Shown here piece by piece: positions 24,508 through 33,400 of a stretch of DNA of 64,000 nucleotides. The position numbers and the translations under genes are program-made. A model generated the notes under the pieces. That model saw nothing but the letters and a program-made list of their open reading frames with translations. It was not told the origin of the DNA and made no database searches. The DNA lies in assembly GCA_017619585.1 (NCBI GenBank), contig JAFZSA010000028.1, positions 1 through 64,000 on the forward strand, given 5' to 3'. The DNA comes from Bacteroidaceae bacterium (GTDB taxonomy: Bacteria > Bacteroidota > Bacteroidia > Bacteroidales > Bacteroidaceae). Numbering within the stretch: position 1 is the first letter of the stretch; each line of letters begins with the position of its first letter.

Positions 24508-26319
24508 CTAATCCTCCTCGTACATCTTGTCTATCTGTTCCTTGTAACGTTCATTCAGGACCTGACGTTTTACCTTCAAGGTATTTGTAAGCTCACCACG
24601 CTCCAGACTTAAAGGCTCAGGCAGGAGGGTGATACGCTTCACCTGCTCATAATAAGCCAAATCCTGCTGCATGGTCTCCAATCTGTCTAAAACGAACTGT
24701 ACTACCTGTTCATTCCGGCACAAATCAGCTCTGTCCTGATATGCTATATTATGGCTTTTGGCATATTCTTCCAGCAGTTTATACTCTGGAATCACCAAAG
24801 CCGATACAAATTTCTTCTGGTCTGCGATAATTACCACCTGATCAATATAACGATCTACGCACAACCTGGCTTCCAACATCTGGGGGGCAATATACTTTCC
24901 ATTGCTAGTCTTGAAAAGATCCTTTATGCGGTCTGTCAGGAAAAGTTCTCCGTCTTTCAAGTATCCGGCATCACCTGTATGGAACCAGCCTTCATGATCA
25001 ACGACCAAGTCTGTTACCTCGGCCTTCCTGTAATAACCCTTGGTAATGGTATCTCCCTTCAGCAGAATCTCATTATTCTCTCCGAACTTCAACTGTATAC
25101 CATCTAACAGTCGACCCACAGAGCCAATCGATATAGGTTGATTCCATCTGTCGGCCGTTACCGTAGCAGTACTCTCCGTGAGACCGTAACCTACTATCAT
25201 CATAATGCCTGCCGAGTGGACAAATTCCTCCACCTCCTTGGAAATGGCAGCTCCGGCCGTAGGGAAGAAATTATGGTGCTCCAATCCTAGAGTTTTCAGC
25301 AACAAAGCTATTACCGTCTTCTCATAGAAAAGGTACTGCATTTTCAATGTAAGAGGTGGCTCCAAACCTCGCATCTTGTAGCTTACATTGTACTCCTTTC
25401 CTACCCTTAAAGCATCCTCTAACATCTTACGCTGGATAGGGCTACTTGTGTTTATCTTCTCCTGCACGCCAGCATAAACTTTCTCCCAGAAACGGGGAAC
25501 AGCGCACATACAGGTGGGATGAACCTCACGCAGGCTCTGTAGGATTTCCGTTGGACGAAGGTTTATAGCCAACGTACAACCAGTAGCAATACACAGATAA
25601 GACCATCCGCGCTCGAAAACATGTGTAAACGGCAGGAAGTTCATCACCAAATCAGCATCGCTCAGATTAAGCACACCGTTATGGGCACGAATAGCAGTAT
25701 TATACATGCGATGTGTTAACATCACACCCTTGCTAAGTCCTGTAGTACCACTAGTATAAAGGATGTTTGCCAAATCATCCTGATCCAGTTCTGCTGTCCT
25801 GCAATCAACCTCATCCTGATGTTGGAGTCTCTTACCCAATTCAAGGAACTCATCAAAGTACATACTAACGGTGTCCTGTTCATCCTTCCTGACGGAACGG
25901 TCAAAAATAACAAGGCCACAGACACAATGTTCAATCTTAAGTACACGATAGGCGGTATCATACTGATACTGCTCGCCTACAAAGATATAGCGAACTTTGG
26001 CATCACTGACCATATATTTAACCTGCGTCTCACTGCTGGTAGCATAGAAAGGAATGGTAACGGCACGGATGGCATAAGCACCAAAATCAACATACATGCA
26101 CTCAGGCATATTCTGGGAAAACACTGCAATATTCTCCTGAATACCAATGCCAAGCTCCAACATGGCATTGCTGACAAGACGCACTTTCTCTGAATATGTA
26201 TTCCAAGAGATATCCTTCCATCTGTTCTCTGTATAATCTCTATATTTCATAGCGGTCCGGCCTCCATACACCTGAGCCTGACTATGAATAAGAGTAGATA
26301 AAGGACTATAATTCTGCAT
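24508..26319 (-). CDS. Long-chain acyl-CoA synthetase (AMP-forming)
   Basis: A 603-residue FadD/ACSL-type enzyme activating fatty acids to acyl-CoA via acyl-AMP. The P-loop-like motif ILYTSGTTGLSKGVMLTH is near 185-200, followed by YGLTESTATVT, the hinge-region GWFHTGDAGYLKDGELFLTDR, and FKTSNGKYIAPQ near the C-terminal domain. An ATG at 26355 lies upstream of the predicted promoter, so the start at 26319 (MQNYSPLS) is chosen. Chain-length preference cannot be read from the sequence. Confidence 0.92.
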   Translation of the reverse strand: MQNYSPLSTLIHSQAQVYGGRTAMKYRDYTENRWKDISWNTYSEKVRLVSNAMLELGIGIQENIAVFSQNMPECMYVDFGAYAIRAVTIPFYATSSETQVKYMVSDAKVRYIFVGEQYQYDTAYRVLKIEHCVCGLVIFDRSVRKDEQDTVSMYFDEFLELGKRLQHQDEVDCRTAELDQDDLANILYTSGTTGLSKGVMLTHRMYNTAIRAHNGVLNLSDADLVMNFLPFTHVFERGWSYLCIATGCTLAINLRPTEILQSLREVHPTCMCAVPRFWEKVYAGVQEKINTSSPIQRKMLEDALRVGKEYNVSYKMRGLEPPLTLKMQYLFYEKTVIALLLKTLGLEHHNFFPTAGAAISKEVEEFVHSAGIMMIVGYGLTESTATVTADRWNQPISIGSVGRLLDGIQLKFGENNEILLKGDTITKGYYRKAEVTDLVVDHEGWFHTGDAGYLKDGELFLTDRIKDLFKTSNGKYIAPQMLEARLCVDRYIDQVVIIADQKKFVSALVIPEYKLLEEYAKSHNIAYQDRADLCRNEQVVQFVLDRLETMQQDLAYYEQVKRITLLPEPLSLERGELTNTLKVKRQVLNERYKEQIDKMYEED

Positions 26320-26343
26320 CTTGTTTGTTTGTATATTTAGCCA

Positions 26344-26375
26344 CAAAGGTATCATATCTTAAGATAAAATCCAAA
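26344..26375 (-). promoter_or_regulatory. Promoter of the acyl-CoA synthetase gene
   Basis: Minus-strand -7 TACCTTTG (26344-26351) and -33 TTTG (26372-26375), 20 bp apart. The -33 lies in the left arm of the palindrome CCAAATACATTTGG. Confidence 0.8.
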
Positions 26376-26379
26376 TACA

Positions 26380-26411
26380 TTTGGTTTTTCATTCGTTTAT
26401 TCGTAACTTTG
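26380..26411 (+). promoter_or_regulatory. Promoter of the M20 hydrolase gene
   Basis: -33 TTTG (26380-26383) and -7 TAACTTTG (26404-26411), 20 bp apart. The -33 forms the right arm of a palindrome (26371-26384) shared with the divergent promoter. Confidence 0.8.
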
Positions 26412-26421
26412 CTCTACTTAA

Positions 26422-27504
26422 ATGGCAATAACAATGAGTACAGAAGGGTTAACAAAAGAGGCTATAGAGCTCTTAAGCAATCTTATCAGAATACCGCGCA
26501 CCAGCAGGAATGAAACAGAAGCTGCGCAGTTCCTGAAAGGTTATATGGAAAAGGAATGTAAGCTACCTACACAGAACGATGGCTGTAACCTCTGGTCTAT
26601 TGCCCCTGATTACAATCCCAATCTGCCTACCTTATTATTAAACGCACACATAGATACCGTCAAGCCAGTTTCCAATTGGAGTCGCGACCCATTTACGCCA
26701 CAGATAGAAGAAGGGAAGTTGTACGGATTGGGAAGTAACGATGATGGAGCCAGTCTAGTCTCCTTGTTGCAGGTCTTCCGTATATTAAGAGAGGAGGAAC
26801 GCCCATACAACCTTATCTATTTGGCCAGTGCAGAAGAGGAAGTAAGCGGCAAGAACGGCATAGAACATGTGCTTCCCCTTTTGCCACATATAAACGTAGC
26901 CTTAGTGGGTGAACCTACCGGCATGCAACCTGCCATAGCAGAAAAAGGACTGATGGTATTGGATGTCACGGCTCATGGAAAAGCCGGACATGCGGCCAGA
27001 AACGAAGGCGACAACGCCATCTACCGCGCAATAAAGGATATCAGCTGGTTCCAGAATCACAAATGGGAGAAAGAATCAGAACTGTTGGGTCCTGTAAAAA
27101 TGTCTGTGACTATCATCAACGCAGGAACTCAGCACAACGTCATCCCTGACAAGTGTACCTTTACTGTAGATGTCAGGTCTAACGAGTTGTATTCAAACGA
27201 GGAACTTTACAATCAAATTTGTCAGCATGTGAAAAGTGATGTACAAGCCCGCTCTTTCCGACTGAACTCATCCCGCATAGACCTTTCCCATCCATTGGTA
27301 CAGAAGATTATCTCTTTGGGTGGCAAGCCTTTTGGATCTCCAACCCTCAGCGATCAGGCACTGATGCCATTCCCCAGCCTTAAGATGGGACCTGGGCAGA
27401 GTTCACGCAGCCACACTGCTGATGAATACATTGAAATAAAAGAGATTGAAGAGGCAATAGAGTTTTATTTGAAAGTGCTTCGTCATTCCGTTATAACGTT
27501 ATAA
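26422..27504 (+). CDS. M20 family metallo-hydrolase (ArgE/DapE-like deacylase)
   Basis: A 360-residue zinc amidohydrolase. Metal ligands and catalytic residues are visible: His76-x-Asp78 (NAHIDTVKP), Asp107 or Asp108 (GSNDDGAS), Glu138/Glu139 (ASAEEEVSG), a GEPTG motif and the late His in RSHTADEY. This fits ArgE-type deacylases; in Bacteroides, arginine synthesis uses N-succinyl intermediates, so N-acetyl- or N-succinyl-citrulline/ornithine deacylation is a reasonable guess. Met5 (26434) may be the true start, since the expected transcript begins near 26417. The final codons and stop lie in an 8-bp repeat (27490-27513). Confidence 0.85.
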   Translation: MAITMSTEGLTKEAIELLSNLIRIPRTSRNETEAAQFLKGYMEKECKLPTQNDGCNLWSIAPDYNPNLPTLLLNAHIDTVKPVSNWSRDPFTPQIEEGKLYGLGSNDDGASLVSLLQVFRILREEERPYNLIYLASAEEEVSGKNGIEHVLPLLPHINVALVGEPTGMQPAIAEKGLMVLDVTAHGKAGHAARNEGDNAIYRAIKDISWFQNHKWEKESELLGPVKMSVTIINAGTQHNVIPDKCTFTVDVRSNELYSNEELYNQICQHVKSDVQARSFRLNSSRIDLSHPLVQKIISLGGKPFGSPTLSDQALMPFPSLKMGPGQSSRSHTADEYIEIKEIEEAIEFYLKVLRHSVITL

Positions 27505-27513
27505 CGTTATATC
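27490..27513. repeat. Three tandem copies of the palindromic 8-mer GTTATAAC
   Basis: GTTATAAC, GTTATAAC, GTTATATC span the end of the M20 gene, including its TAA stop at 27502-27504, and the short gap to the convergent EnvC-like gene. Each unit is self-complementary. Confidence 0.85.
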
Positions 27514-27518
27514 GACAA

Positions 27519-28970
27519 CTACCTTCCAATCCAAGACTCAGGATTCAGTTTTGCAGTTTCTTTACGTAACTGGAAGTGAAGCACGCACTTGCCTGTGCCA
27601 TCATCAGCAACCGTACCGATGATATCCTTTGCATTCACTTTCTGGCCCTTAGCAACCGTTACAGAAGACAAGTTACAATATACTGAGATGTAGCTTCCAT
27701 GACGAATGAGCACATTGCGTGAACCGCCAAACTGGAAGACTGCAGTTACCTCTCCTGCAAAGATAGAACGTGCCCTGGCACCTGAGCGACCCACATAATT
27801 GGTCCCCTTGTTCTCCAACTGCACATTCTTCAGCCCGGGAACCGTATAAGTACCAAAGTGATTTCCTATCATGTACTGACCAGTAATGGGAACCGGAAGT
27901 CGACCTCTATTCTGTTCAAAGGTTCCATTCAACTGACGATCCTCTGCCGTAAGCCATGTATCTGGCCTAACAGGCGTAGGCTTACTAACAGGCTTGGACG
28001 CAGGAGCAGCCTTGCCACCGGCATTCTTACGAGCTGCCTCTTCTGCAGCCTTCTTGCGGGCAGCCTCTTCTGCAGCCTTCTTACGAGCCGCAGCCTCCGC
28101 AGCTTTCCTTGCCTGTTCTATCTCATAAGCTATCAAGTCATCGATTTTCTTATTCAGAGCCGAAAGCTGTTTCTGCTGCTGTGCAATCTTTCCTGCAAGA
28201 CCAGACTCTTGTTTCTTCAAGCCATCAACTTTTTTCTGCTGTTGCACCTGTTGTGCCCCCAAGTCTTTACGCTGAAGCATAACCTCCTTAACCAGATCAC
28301 TTTTCTTGCTTTTTGTATTCAGAAGTTGGTTTTGCTCCTCCAACAACTCAGCCTGTTTTTTCAGTATCTGCTCACCCAGATTATGCTGGAACGACACATA
28401 CTCCTTGGCATATCGCGAACGACGGAACATCTGCTTAACATTCTTAGCCGAAAGAATAAATACAAGAGAAGACGTCTGCCCCTTCTGCGTACGGGCATAT
28501 CGCATAGCCAACTTCAGTTTCTCACGTTTTTCCTTCAGTTCCGATTCCTTCTCACGGATTCTACCCTGTAACTGTATTGTCAAGGAATCCAACTTACCAA
28601 TCTCCTTTTCAAGGTTGACAATCTGATCCAACCTGTTATTCAATTGCACACCTATGTAATGGATATTCTGTTGACCTACCTTTACCTGCTGCTTGGTCTT
28701 AGTGAGCTCCGCCTTTGACTTCTGAAGGGTATTCTGCAAATCAGCCTTCTGTTTCTGCAACTCCGTCACCTTCTTACTGTATTTGGGAACAACATTACGC
28801 TGCGTAGTAGCACGTTGGGAAGTTGCACTACGCTGAGATGTGGTGTTACGCTGGGAAATAGCAGCTGTAGGCAACATGACAAAAATGGCAATCAAAGCCA
28901 TTTTTATGAGAGGAGTTATCGCAGTTTTGTTGCTAAGAGTCTTTTCTATATATAATTCTTCACTCTTCAT
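27519..28970 (-). CDS. EnvC-like murein hydrolase activator (coiled coil plus degenerate LytM)
   Basis: A 483-residue exported protein. A hydrophobic signal (about 21-40, IKMALIAIFVMLPTAAIS) is followed by a short Gln-Arg-Thr repeat, a long coiled coil (about 65-300), an Ala/Lys/Glu repeat (AARKKAAEE) and a C-terminal M23/LytM domain (from about 375). Three of four zinc ligands are missing: the GxHxGxD motif reads NYVGRSG (391-397) and HxH reads VLH (463-465). As in E. coli EnvC, the domain is probably non-catalytic and activates an amidase during cell separation. Met24 (28901) is a plausible alternative start. Last gene of the glsA-dgt-dut-TPR-DUF4292 run. Confidence 0.88.
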   Translation of the reverse strand: MKSEELYIEKTLSNKTAITPLIKMALIAIFVMLPTAAISQRNTTSQRSATSQRATTQRNVVPKYSKKVTELQKQKADLQNTLQKSKAELTKTKQQVKVGQQNIHYIGVQLNNRLDQIVNLEKEIGKLDSLTIQLQGRIREKESELKEKREKLKLAMRYARTQKGQTSSLVFILSAKNVKQMFRRSRYAKEYVSFQHNLGEQILKKQAELLEEQNQLLNTKSKKSDLVKEVMLQRKDLGAQQVQQQKKVDGLKKQESGLAGKIAQQQKQLSALNKKIDDLIAYEIEQARKAAEAAARKKAAEEAARKKAAEEAARKNAGGKAAPASKPVSKPTPVRPDTWLTAEDRQLNGTFEQNRGRLPVPITGQYMIGNHFGTYTVPGLKNVQLENKGTNYVGRSGARARSIFAGEVTAVFQFGGSRNVLIRHGSYISVYCNLSSVTVAKGQKVNAKDIIGTVADDGTGKCVLHFQLRKETAKLNPESWIGR

Positions 28971-28981
28971 TCTTAACTTTC

Positions 28982-29830
28982 CTATTCAGCCAACCTCATG
29001 ATTCTTTGAAAAGCGGTATGCAACGATATTTCCGAGTATCGGTTCCTGTTTATCTCCGTCCGGGTCTCCCAACTGGAATCTGGCTTAACATTACTTATCT
29101 TAAACACAGCTTCAACAGGGTTTCTGTCAAGTGTAAAGGAAATCTTTATTGACCCCGGGAAAGTCTGTTCTCCCAATTTAGCCCATTCAGAATACTTCCA
29201 CTTCAGCACAGGGGTCTCAGACTCTGCTCTGGAAAAACTTGTTTCGCCGACAAGCATATTGGCAGCATTCACAAGGAATGTCAGAGCCACGCTATTACTT
29301 TTGCTGTTTTGCAGTTGAATACCATCCGTTGCAGCCTTTAGACTATACATACTGCCTGTAGGAGCTTCCCCATTGCCATTCAAGACAAAAAGTTCATCCC
29401 AGAATAATGACTGGAAAGTATAGAAATCTATTCCCGCTTTGCTAAGGAAATCCACATCAGCATAACAGGACTTCACATACTGATGGTTCATACGGTCAAC
29501 CACCATCATATAGTCTGGTGTCAGTTCCAGGCGTCCGACCTCCATCAGACCCAATGCAACTAGAGAAATCTGGATTACATCGTCGCGTTTCATCTTCAGG
29601 GAGCCACCCACTCTGGCACTATTTGTCCCGGCACTGAGACTAAGATTAATCTTAGCTGAGATGGCTGGTTCTGTAATACGCTTGGCATTTATAGTCTGAA
29701 CAAGTTCCGCAACACTTACGCTCTTCCCCATACCAGGGACACTTCCAGTATCCGATCCCATCACATGCTTCTTACTTCCACAGGAAGCAAGAAGAAAGGC
29801 ACACATAAGAAATACAACAGAATATCTCAT
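28982..29830 (-). CDS. DUF4292 lipoprotein
   Basis: A 282-residue lipoprotein from the ATG at 29830, which overlaps the TPR gene's stop (TAATG). The frame is open 38 codons further upstream, but only this start puts the lipobox in place (MRYSVVFLMCAFLLASC, Cys at 17). The body matches the Bacteroidetes DUF4292 family as I recall it (INAKRI, SGKINLSL-like, LSKAGIDFYTFQSLFWDELF); it may be structurally related to LolA/LolB lipid-binding folds, which is inference. It sits between the TPR and EnvC-like genes, an order I know from other Bacteroidales. Confidence 0.85.
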   Translation of the reverse strand: MRYSVVFLMCAFLLASCGSKKHVMGSDTGSVPGMGKSVSVAELVQTINAKRITEPAISAKINLSLSAGTNSARVGGSLKMKRDDVIQISLVALGLMEVGRLELTPDYMMVVDRMNHQYVKSCYADVDFLSKAGIDFYTFQSLFWDELFVLNGNGEAPTGSMYSLKAATDGIQLQNSKSNSVALTFLVNAANMLVGETSFSRAESETPVLKWKYSEWAKLGEQTFPGSIKISFTLDRNPVEAVFKISNVKPDSSWETRTEINRNRYSEISLHTAFQRIMRLAE

Positions 29831-31548
29831 TACTTTATATACCTCTTTTTCTTTATCTTCTTTTTTACCAGAGGAGTACATGTACCGTCTTTCTTCCGAA
29901 GGGCCAAATTCCAATAACGCAATGCAGTGTCCAAGGAACCGCATTCCGCATATATATCCCCTGCGTGCTCTATCAAGTTACCCTGCAGATTCTCCACCTT
30001 CAGCAGTTCCTCATCAGAGAGATTCGGCTTTACCACCCTATCAATATATATACGGGCATTGGTAAAATCCTCCTTCATGAACAGAATCCATGCATAGGTG
30101 TCCAGATAGGTAATATTATCCGGTTCCGCCTTTATGGTACGGTAACTCATCTCCTCGGCTTTATCCAACTGTTCGTTTCTTAGACTCAGATAGTAAGCAT
30201 AGTTATTCAGACAGCTGATATTGTCATCCACATATACAAGAGCCGAGTCATAGGCAGCAAAAGCCTCCAGCGGTTTCTTCTCCTGATAATACAAATCGCC
30301 CAAAACGGAATACATATCCGAGACCAAAGCAGGACGTGCCTCCTCAGTCTTCGTACGTAACCCCTGCTGGAACACCTCGGCAGCCTCTTTGAGCTTATCT
30401 TGTTGAAAAAGCGACACACCCAGATAATAGGCATATGCTAATTCCTCCGGATGATAGTTGACGCCCTTCCGACAGATATCCTCAACGGCCACCATATTAT
30501 TCTTTGGTGCATAATACTGTAGTAAATGCCACAAAGCCATCTGATTGCCCGGTTCAATATCCAACACACGCTTCATCAGCTCCGTCACCTTATCATCACC
30601 AGCTTTTATATAAGTAAGATATGCCGCCTTCAGCATCAACAGTTGGGCATCCTTCTGCGGCAGAGACAACAGTGAATCAAAAGCATGAAGCATATCATCA
30701 CGCTTCAATGTATCCTGGATAGCCTCATCTATATAGTCTCTCATCAGGGTCACACGCAAATCACTGCTGCTGCCCTCATCATAAAGCAACGAGTCACGTA
30801 ACTGCACAAAACGCTCATTGTCTTCCGTGGATCTATAATAAGTCATCATAGCAAGAAGAAGGTTCAAATTATGAGCATCTTTCTGCTTTACCTCATTGTA
30901 AATCTCCATTGCCTTTTCCAGATGGCCAGCCATCTGATATTGATTGGCCATCATAACCCGATAATTCAGATCATGCGGAAACTCATCACACAGGCTTTGC
31001 AACTCATGAAAAGCAGAATCTTCCTCCTCCTTACTCATATAGAGGTTGAATTTCTCCATGCTCAACTGTACCGACTTTCCTTCCTGCATTTCAATGCGGT
31101 TCAAAACCTCTATGGCCTTATCAGTGTGTCCATCATCGCGATATATACTGCCAAGTTGTGATAACACATCCGTTCGGTTGGCCTGCAACTTAGCCAGTTT
31201 CTCCAGATAAGGGATGGCAGCACTTGTTCTGCGGGCATTCAAATAGATAGTTGCCAATGTCTCCTGATACCAGGGATTACAAGAGTCCAACTCACATGCT
31301 TTCTTCAGCATGTTTATTCCCATCTCTACGCTGTCCTGCCTCAGGAAAAGTGTCATCAATCCTAAGTTGTAAACAGTTTCTGCAGCGTTAGGGTTGATAT
31401 CCAGACAATGCTGATACAGTTCCTTGGCAGAAGCATAGTCACCGGCCAGACGGCTCTTTTCAGCCTCCAGATAAAAATAGTCGAACCTTGTTTGAGCAAA
31501 CAAAGTTCCACTACAAAGCAATAACAATATCAGCAGTTTTACTTTCAT
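29830..31548 (-). CDS. Exported tetratricopeptide repeat protein
   Basis: A 572-residue protein with signal peptide 1-18 (LLILLLLCSGTLFAQ) and TPR units through nearly its whole length (for example AKELYQHCLDINPNAAETVYNLG, AIPYLEKLAKLQ, MEIYNEVKQKDAHNLNLLLA, AAEVFQQGL). The Lys-rich end (VKKKIKKKRYIK) overlaps the next start codon. A scaffold role in the periplasm is likely but no partner is visible. It lies 32 bp after dut and is probably in the same transcript. Confidence 0.88.
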   Translation of the reverse strand: MKVKLLILLLLCSGTLFAQTRFDYFYLEAEKSRLAGDYASAKELYQHCLDINPNAAETVYNLGLMTLFLRQDSVEMGINMLKKACELDSCNPWYQETLATIYLNARRTSAAIPYLEKLAKLQANRTDVLSQLGSIYRDDGHTDKAIEVLNRIEMQEGKSVQLSMEKFNLYMSKEEEDSAFHELQSLCDEFPHDLNYRVMMANQYQMAGHLEKAMEIYNEVKQKDAHNLNLLLAMMTYYRSTEDNERFVQLRDSLLYDEGSSSDLRVTLMRDYIDEAIQDTLKRDDMLHAFDSLLSLPQKDAQLLMLKAAYLTYIKAGDDKVTELMKRVLDIEPGNQMALWHLLQYYAPKNNMVAVEDICRKGVNYHPEELAYAYYLGVSLFQQDKLKEAAEVFQQGLRTKTEEARPALVSDMYSVLGDLYYQEKKPLEAFAAYDSALVYVDDNISCLNNYAYYLSLRNEQLDKAEEMSYRTIKAEPDNITYLDTYAWILFMKEDFTNARIYIDRVVKPNLSDEELLKVENLQGNLIEHAGDIYAECGSLDTALRYWNLALRKKDGTCTPLVKKKIKKKRYIK

Positions 31549-31580
31549 TCTTCTTTTTTGGGGATGGCCGGGGTGGGGCC

Positions 31581-32015
31581 TTACTTCACTCCGCTATGTC
31601 CGAAACCACCAGCACCTCGTTCTGTCTCATCCAGAACCTCTACCTGCTCCCATTCTGCCTGTTCATGACGGGCAATAACCATCTGAGCTATACGCTCGCC
31701 ATCCTCGATAATGAAAGGCTCAGTGGAGAGATTGATAAGTATCACACAAACCTCGCCACGATAATCGGCATCTATAGTACCAGGAGAATTCAGCACTGTT
31801 ATGCCTCGCTTAATAGCCAGACCGCTTCTTGGGCGCACCTGTGCCTCATAGCCTTTAGGCAATGACATAAAGAGACCCGTAGGAACCAGACATCTCTCCA
31901 TGGGTCTTATTTCAATAGGACTGTCCAGATTAGCTCTTAAATCCACTCCTGCTGACTGCTCAGTAGCATATTGGGGCAGTGCGTGATGACTGCGATTGAT
32001 TATCTTAACTTTCAT
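31581..32015 (-). CDS. dut: dUTP diphosphatase
   Basis: A 144-residue trimeric dUTPase converting dUTP to dUMP, which keeps uracil out of DNA and feeds dTMP synthesis. All motifs are visible: [38 protein letters not shown] and the C-terminal [10 protein letters not shown]. The gene is 3 bp from dgt, so two dNTP-pool enzymes are co-expressed. Confidence 0.96.
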   Translation of the reverse strand: MKVKIINRSHHALPQYATEQSAGVDLRANLDSPIEIRPMERCLVPTGLFMSLPKGYEAQVRPRSGLAIKRGITVLNSPGTIDADYRGEVCVILINLSTEPFIIEDGERIAQMVIARHEQAEWEQVEVLDETERGAGGFGHSGVK

Positions 32016-32018
32016 ATC

Positions 32019-33383
32019 TTAAACATCCGGCAAACTCATGCCATTAATTTTTCTGTATAAATCCAAGGCATAGACATCCGTCATGCCACTAATGTAATCC
32101 AAAACTGCCATTACACGTTCATAGAGTGTAGGTGCAGAAATCTGATACTGACTACTCACCCTATTAATCAGCAACTGCGAGAAAGCTTTCTCTGGTTGAG
32201 TAACCGCCTTTATCATCAGGTCTGTCAATTGGGTAATGACTTTATAACCGGCGATCTCAATATCCACCACATCCTTACAATGGTAAATATTAGAGAAGGC
32301 CACTTTCTCGCATTCCTTGTATGCAAGTCTGGGTATTTCAGCAATATGTTTGATTAGCGGACCGGGGAAGGTTCCAGAGAGGAAGTCGTCCTCGTGTTCT
32401 ACAAAAACGCGAACGCATTCCTGCTCCAAACAGTTGATGACGCAAGAGCGAAGATAGACAACCTGCTCATTTACATCCTCAAGGGTCTGCATACGTTCCT
32501 CTATATGCTTGCGTTGATTTTCCCCGAAATAATTCAGGAACAACTGCTTCACCTGTTCCGTCGTCAGCAACTTCAGCTTGTGGGCATCCTCTATGTCCAT
32601 AATCTGGTAGCAGATATCATCGGCAGCCTCAACCAGATAAACCAACGGATGCCGAGCATACTTATAAGCTCCCTCCGGTGCTTCAAGTTTCAGTATGCCC
32701 AGTTCATCTGCTATCTTACGGAAATCGTCCACTTCGCTGCGGAAAAAACCGAACTTGCGCTTATCGCCAGCCAGGTCGGAAGTAAAAGGATACTTAACTA
32801 TGCTGGCCAGTGTGCTGTATGTCATAACAAACCCGCCCTTACGACGACCATTGAAATGATGCGTAAGCAGGCGGAATGCATTGGCATTACCCTCGAAGTG
32901 GATCAGATCCTCCCACTGTTTGTGACTCAGGCAATCGCCCGTTTGTTCGCACACATAGCTCTTCAGGAAATGTCCGTCCCCCTCACTAAAGTAAGTGCCT
33001 ATGGCCTTCTCACCACTATGTCCGAAAGGCGGGTTACCCAAATCATGCGCCAGACAGGCTGCACTGACAATGCTTCCCAACTCTGTCAGATGCGTATCGC
33101 TCAATTCAGGATGACGTTCAAGTAGCAAACGGCTCACGTCATTTCCGAGGCTGCGCCCCACACTACTTACCTCCAAACTGTGTGTCAGACGATTATGTAC
33201 GAAGATACTACCCGGAAGAGGGAATACCTGCGTTTTATTCTGCAGACGGCGGAAAGGCGCAGAGAAAATCAGGCGGTCGTAGTCACGCTGGAACTCCGTC
33301 CTATCGTCCCTACGGGTCGTCATTTCCTCCTGCCCCAATCGCTTGTTAGAAAGCAACTGATTCCAGTTCATCTTACCGCTCAT
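32019..33383 (-). CDS. dgt: dGTP triphosphohydrolase (HD family)
   Basis: A 454-residue Dgt-type dNTP triphosphohydrolase that removes triphosphate from dGTP. The HD-domain metal ligands are clear: His68 (RLTHSLEVS), His113-Asp114 (CLAHDLGNPPFGHSGE) and a later Asp in EAADDICYQIMD. The N-terminal RTEFQRDYDRLIFSAPFRRLQ is typical. Met5 (33371) is an alternative start. It lies between glsB and dut with short gaps. Confidence 0.93.
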   Translation of the reverse strand: MSGKMNWNQLLSNKRLGQEEMTTRRDDRTEFQRDYDRLIFSAPFRRLQNKTQVFPLPGSIFVHNRLTHSLEVSSVGRSLGNDVSRLLLERHPELSDTHLTELGSIVSAACLAHDLGNPPFGHSGEKAIGTYFSEGDGHFLKSYVCEQTGDCLSHKQWEDLIHFEGNANAFRLLTHHFNGRRKGGFVMTYSTLASIVKYPFTSDLAGDKRKFGFFRSEVDDFRKIADELGILKLEAPEGAYKYARHPLVYLVEAADDICYQIMDIEDAHKLKLLTTEQVKQLFLNYFGENQRKHIEERMQTLEDVNEQVVYLRSCVINCLEQECVRVFVEHEDDFLSGTFPGPLIKHIAEIPRLAYKECEKVAFSNIYHCKDVVDIEIAGYKVITQLTDLMIKAVTQPEKAFSQLLINRVSSQYQISAPTLYERVMAVLDYISGMTDVYALDLYRKINGMSLPDV

Positions 33384-33400
33384 CTTCTAACCTATTATCC

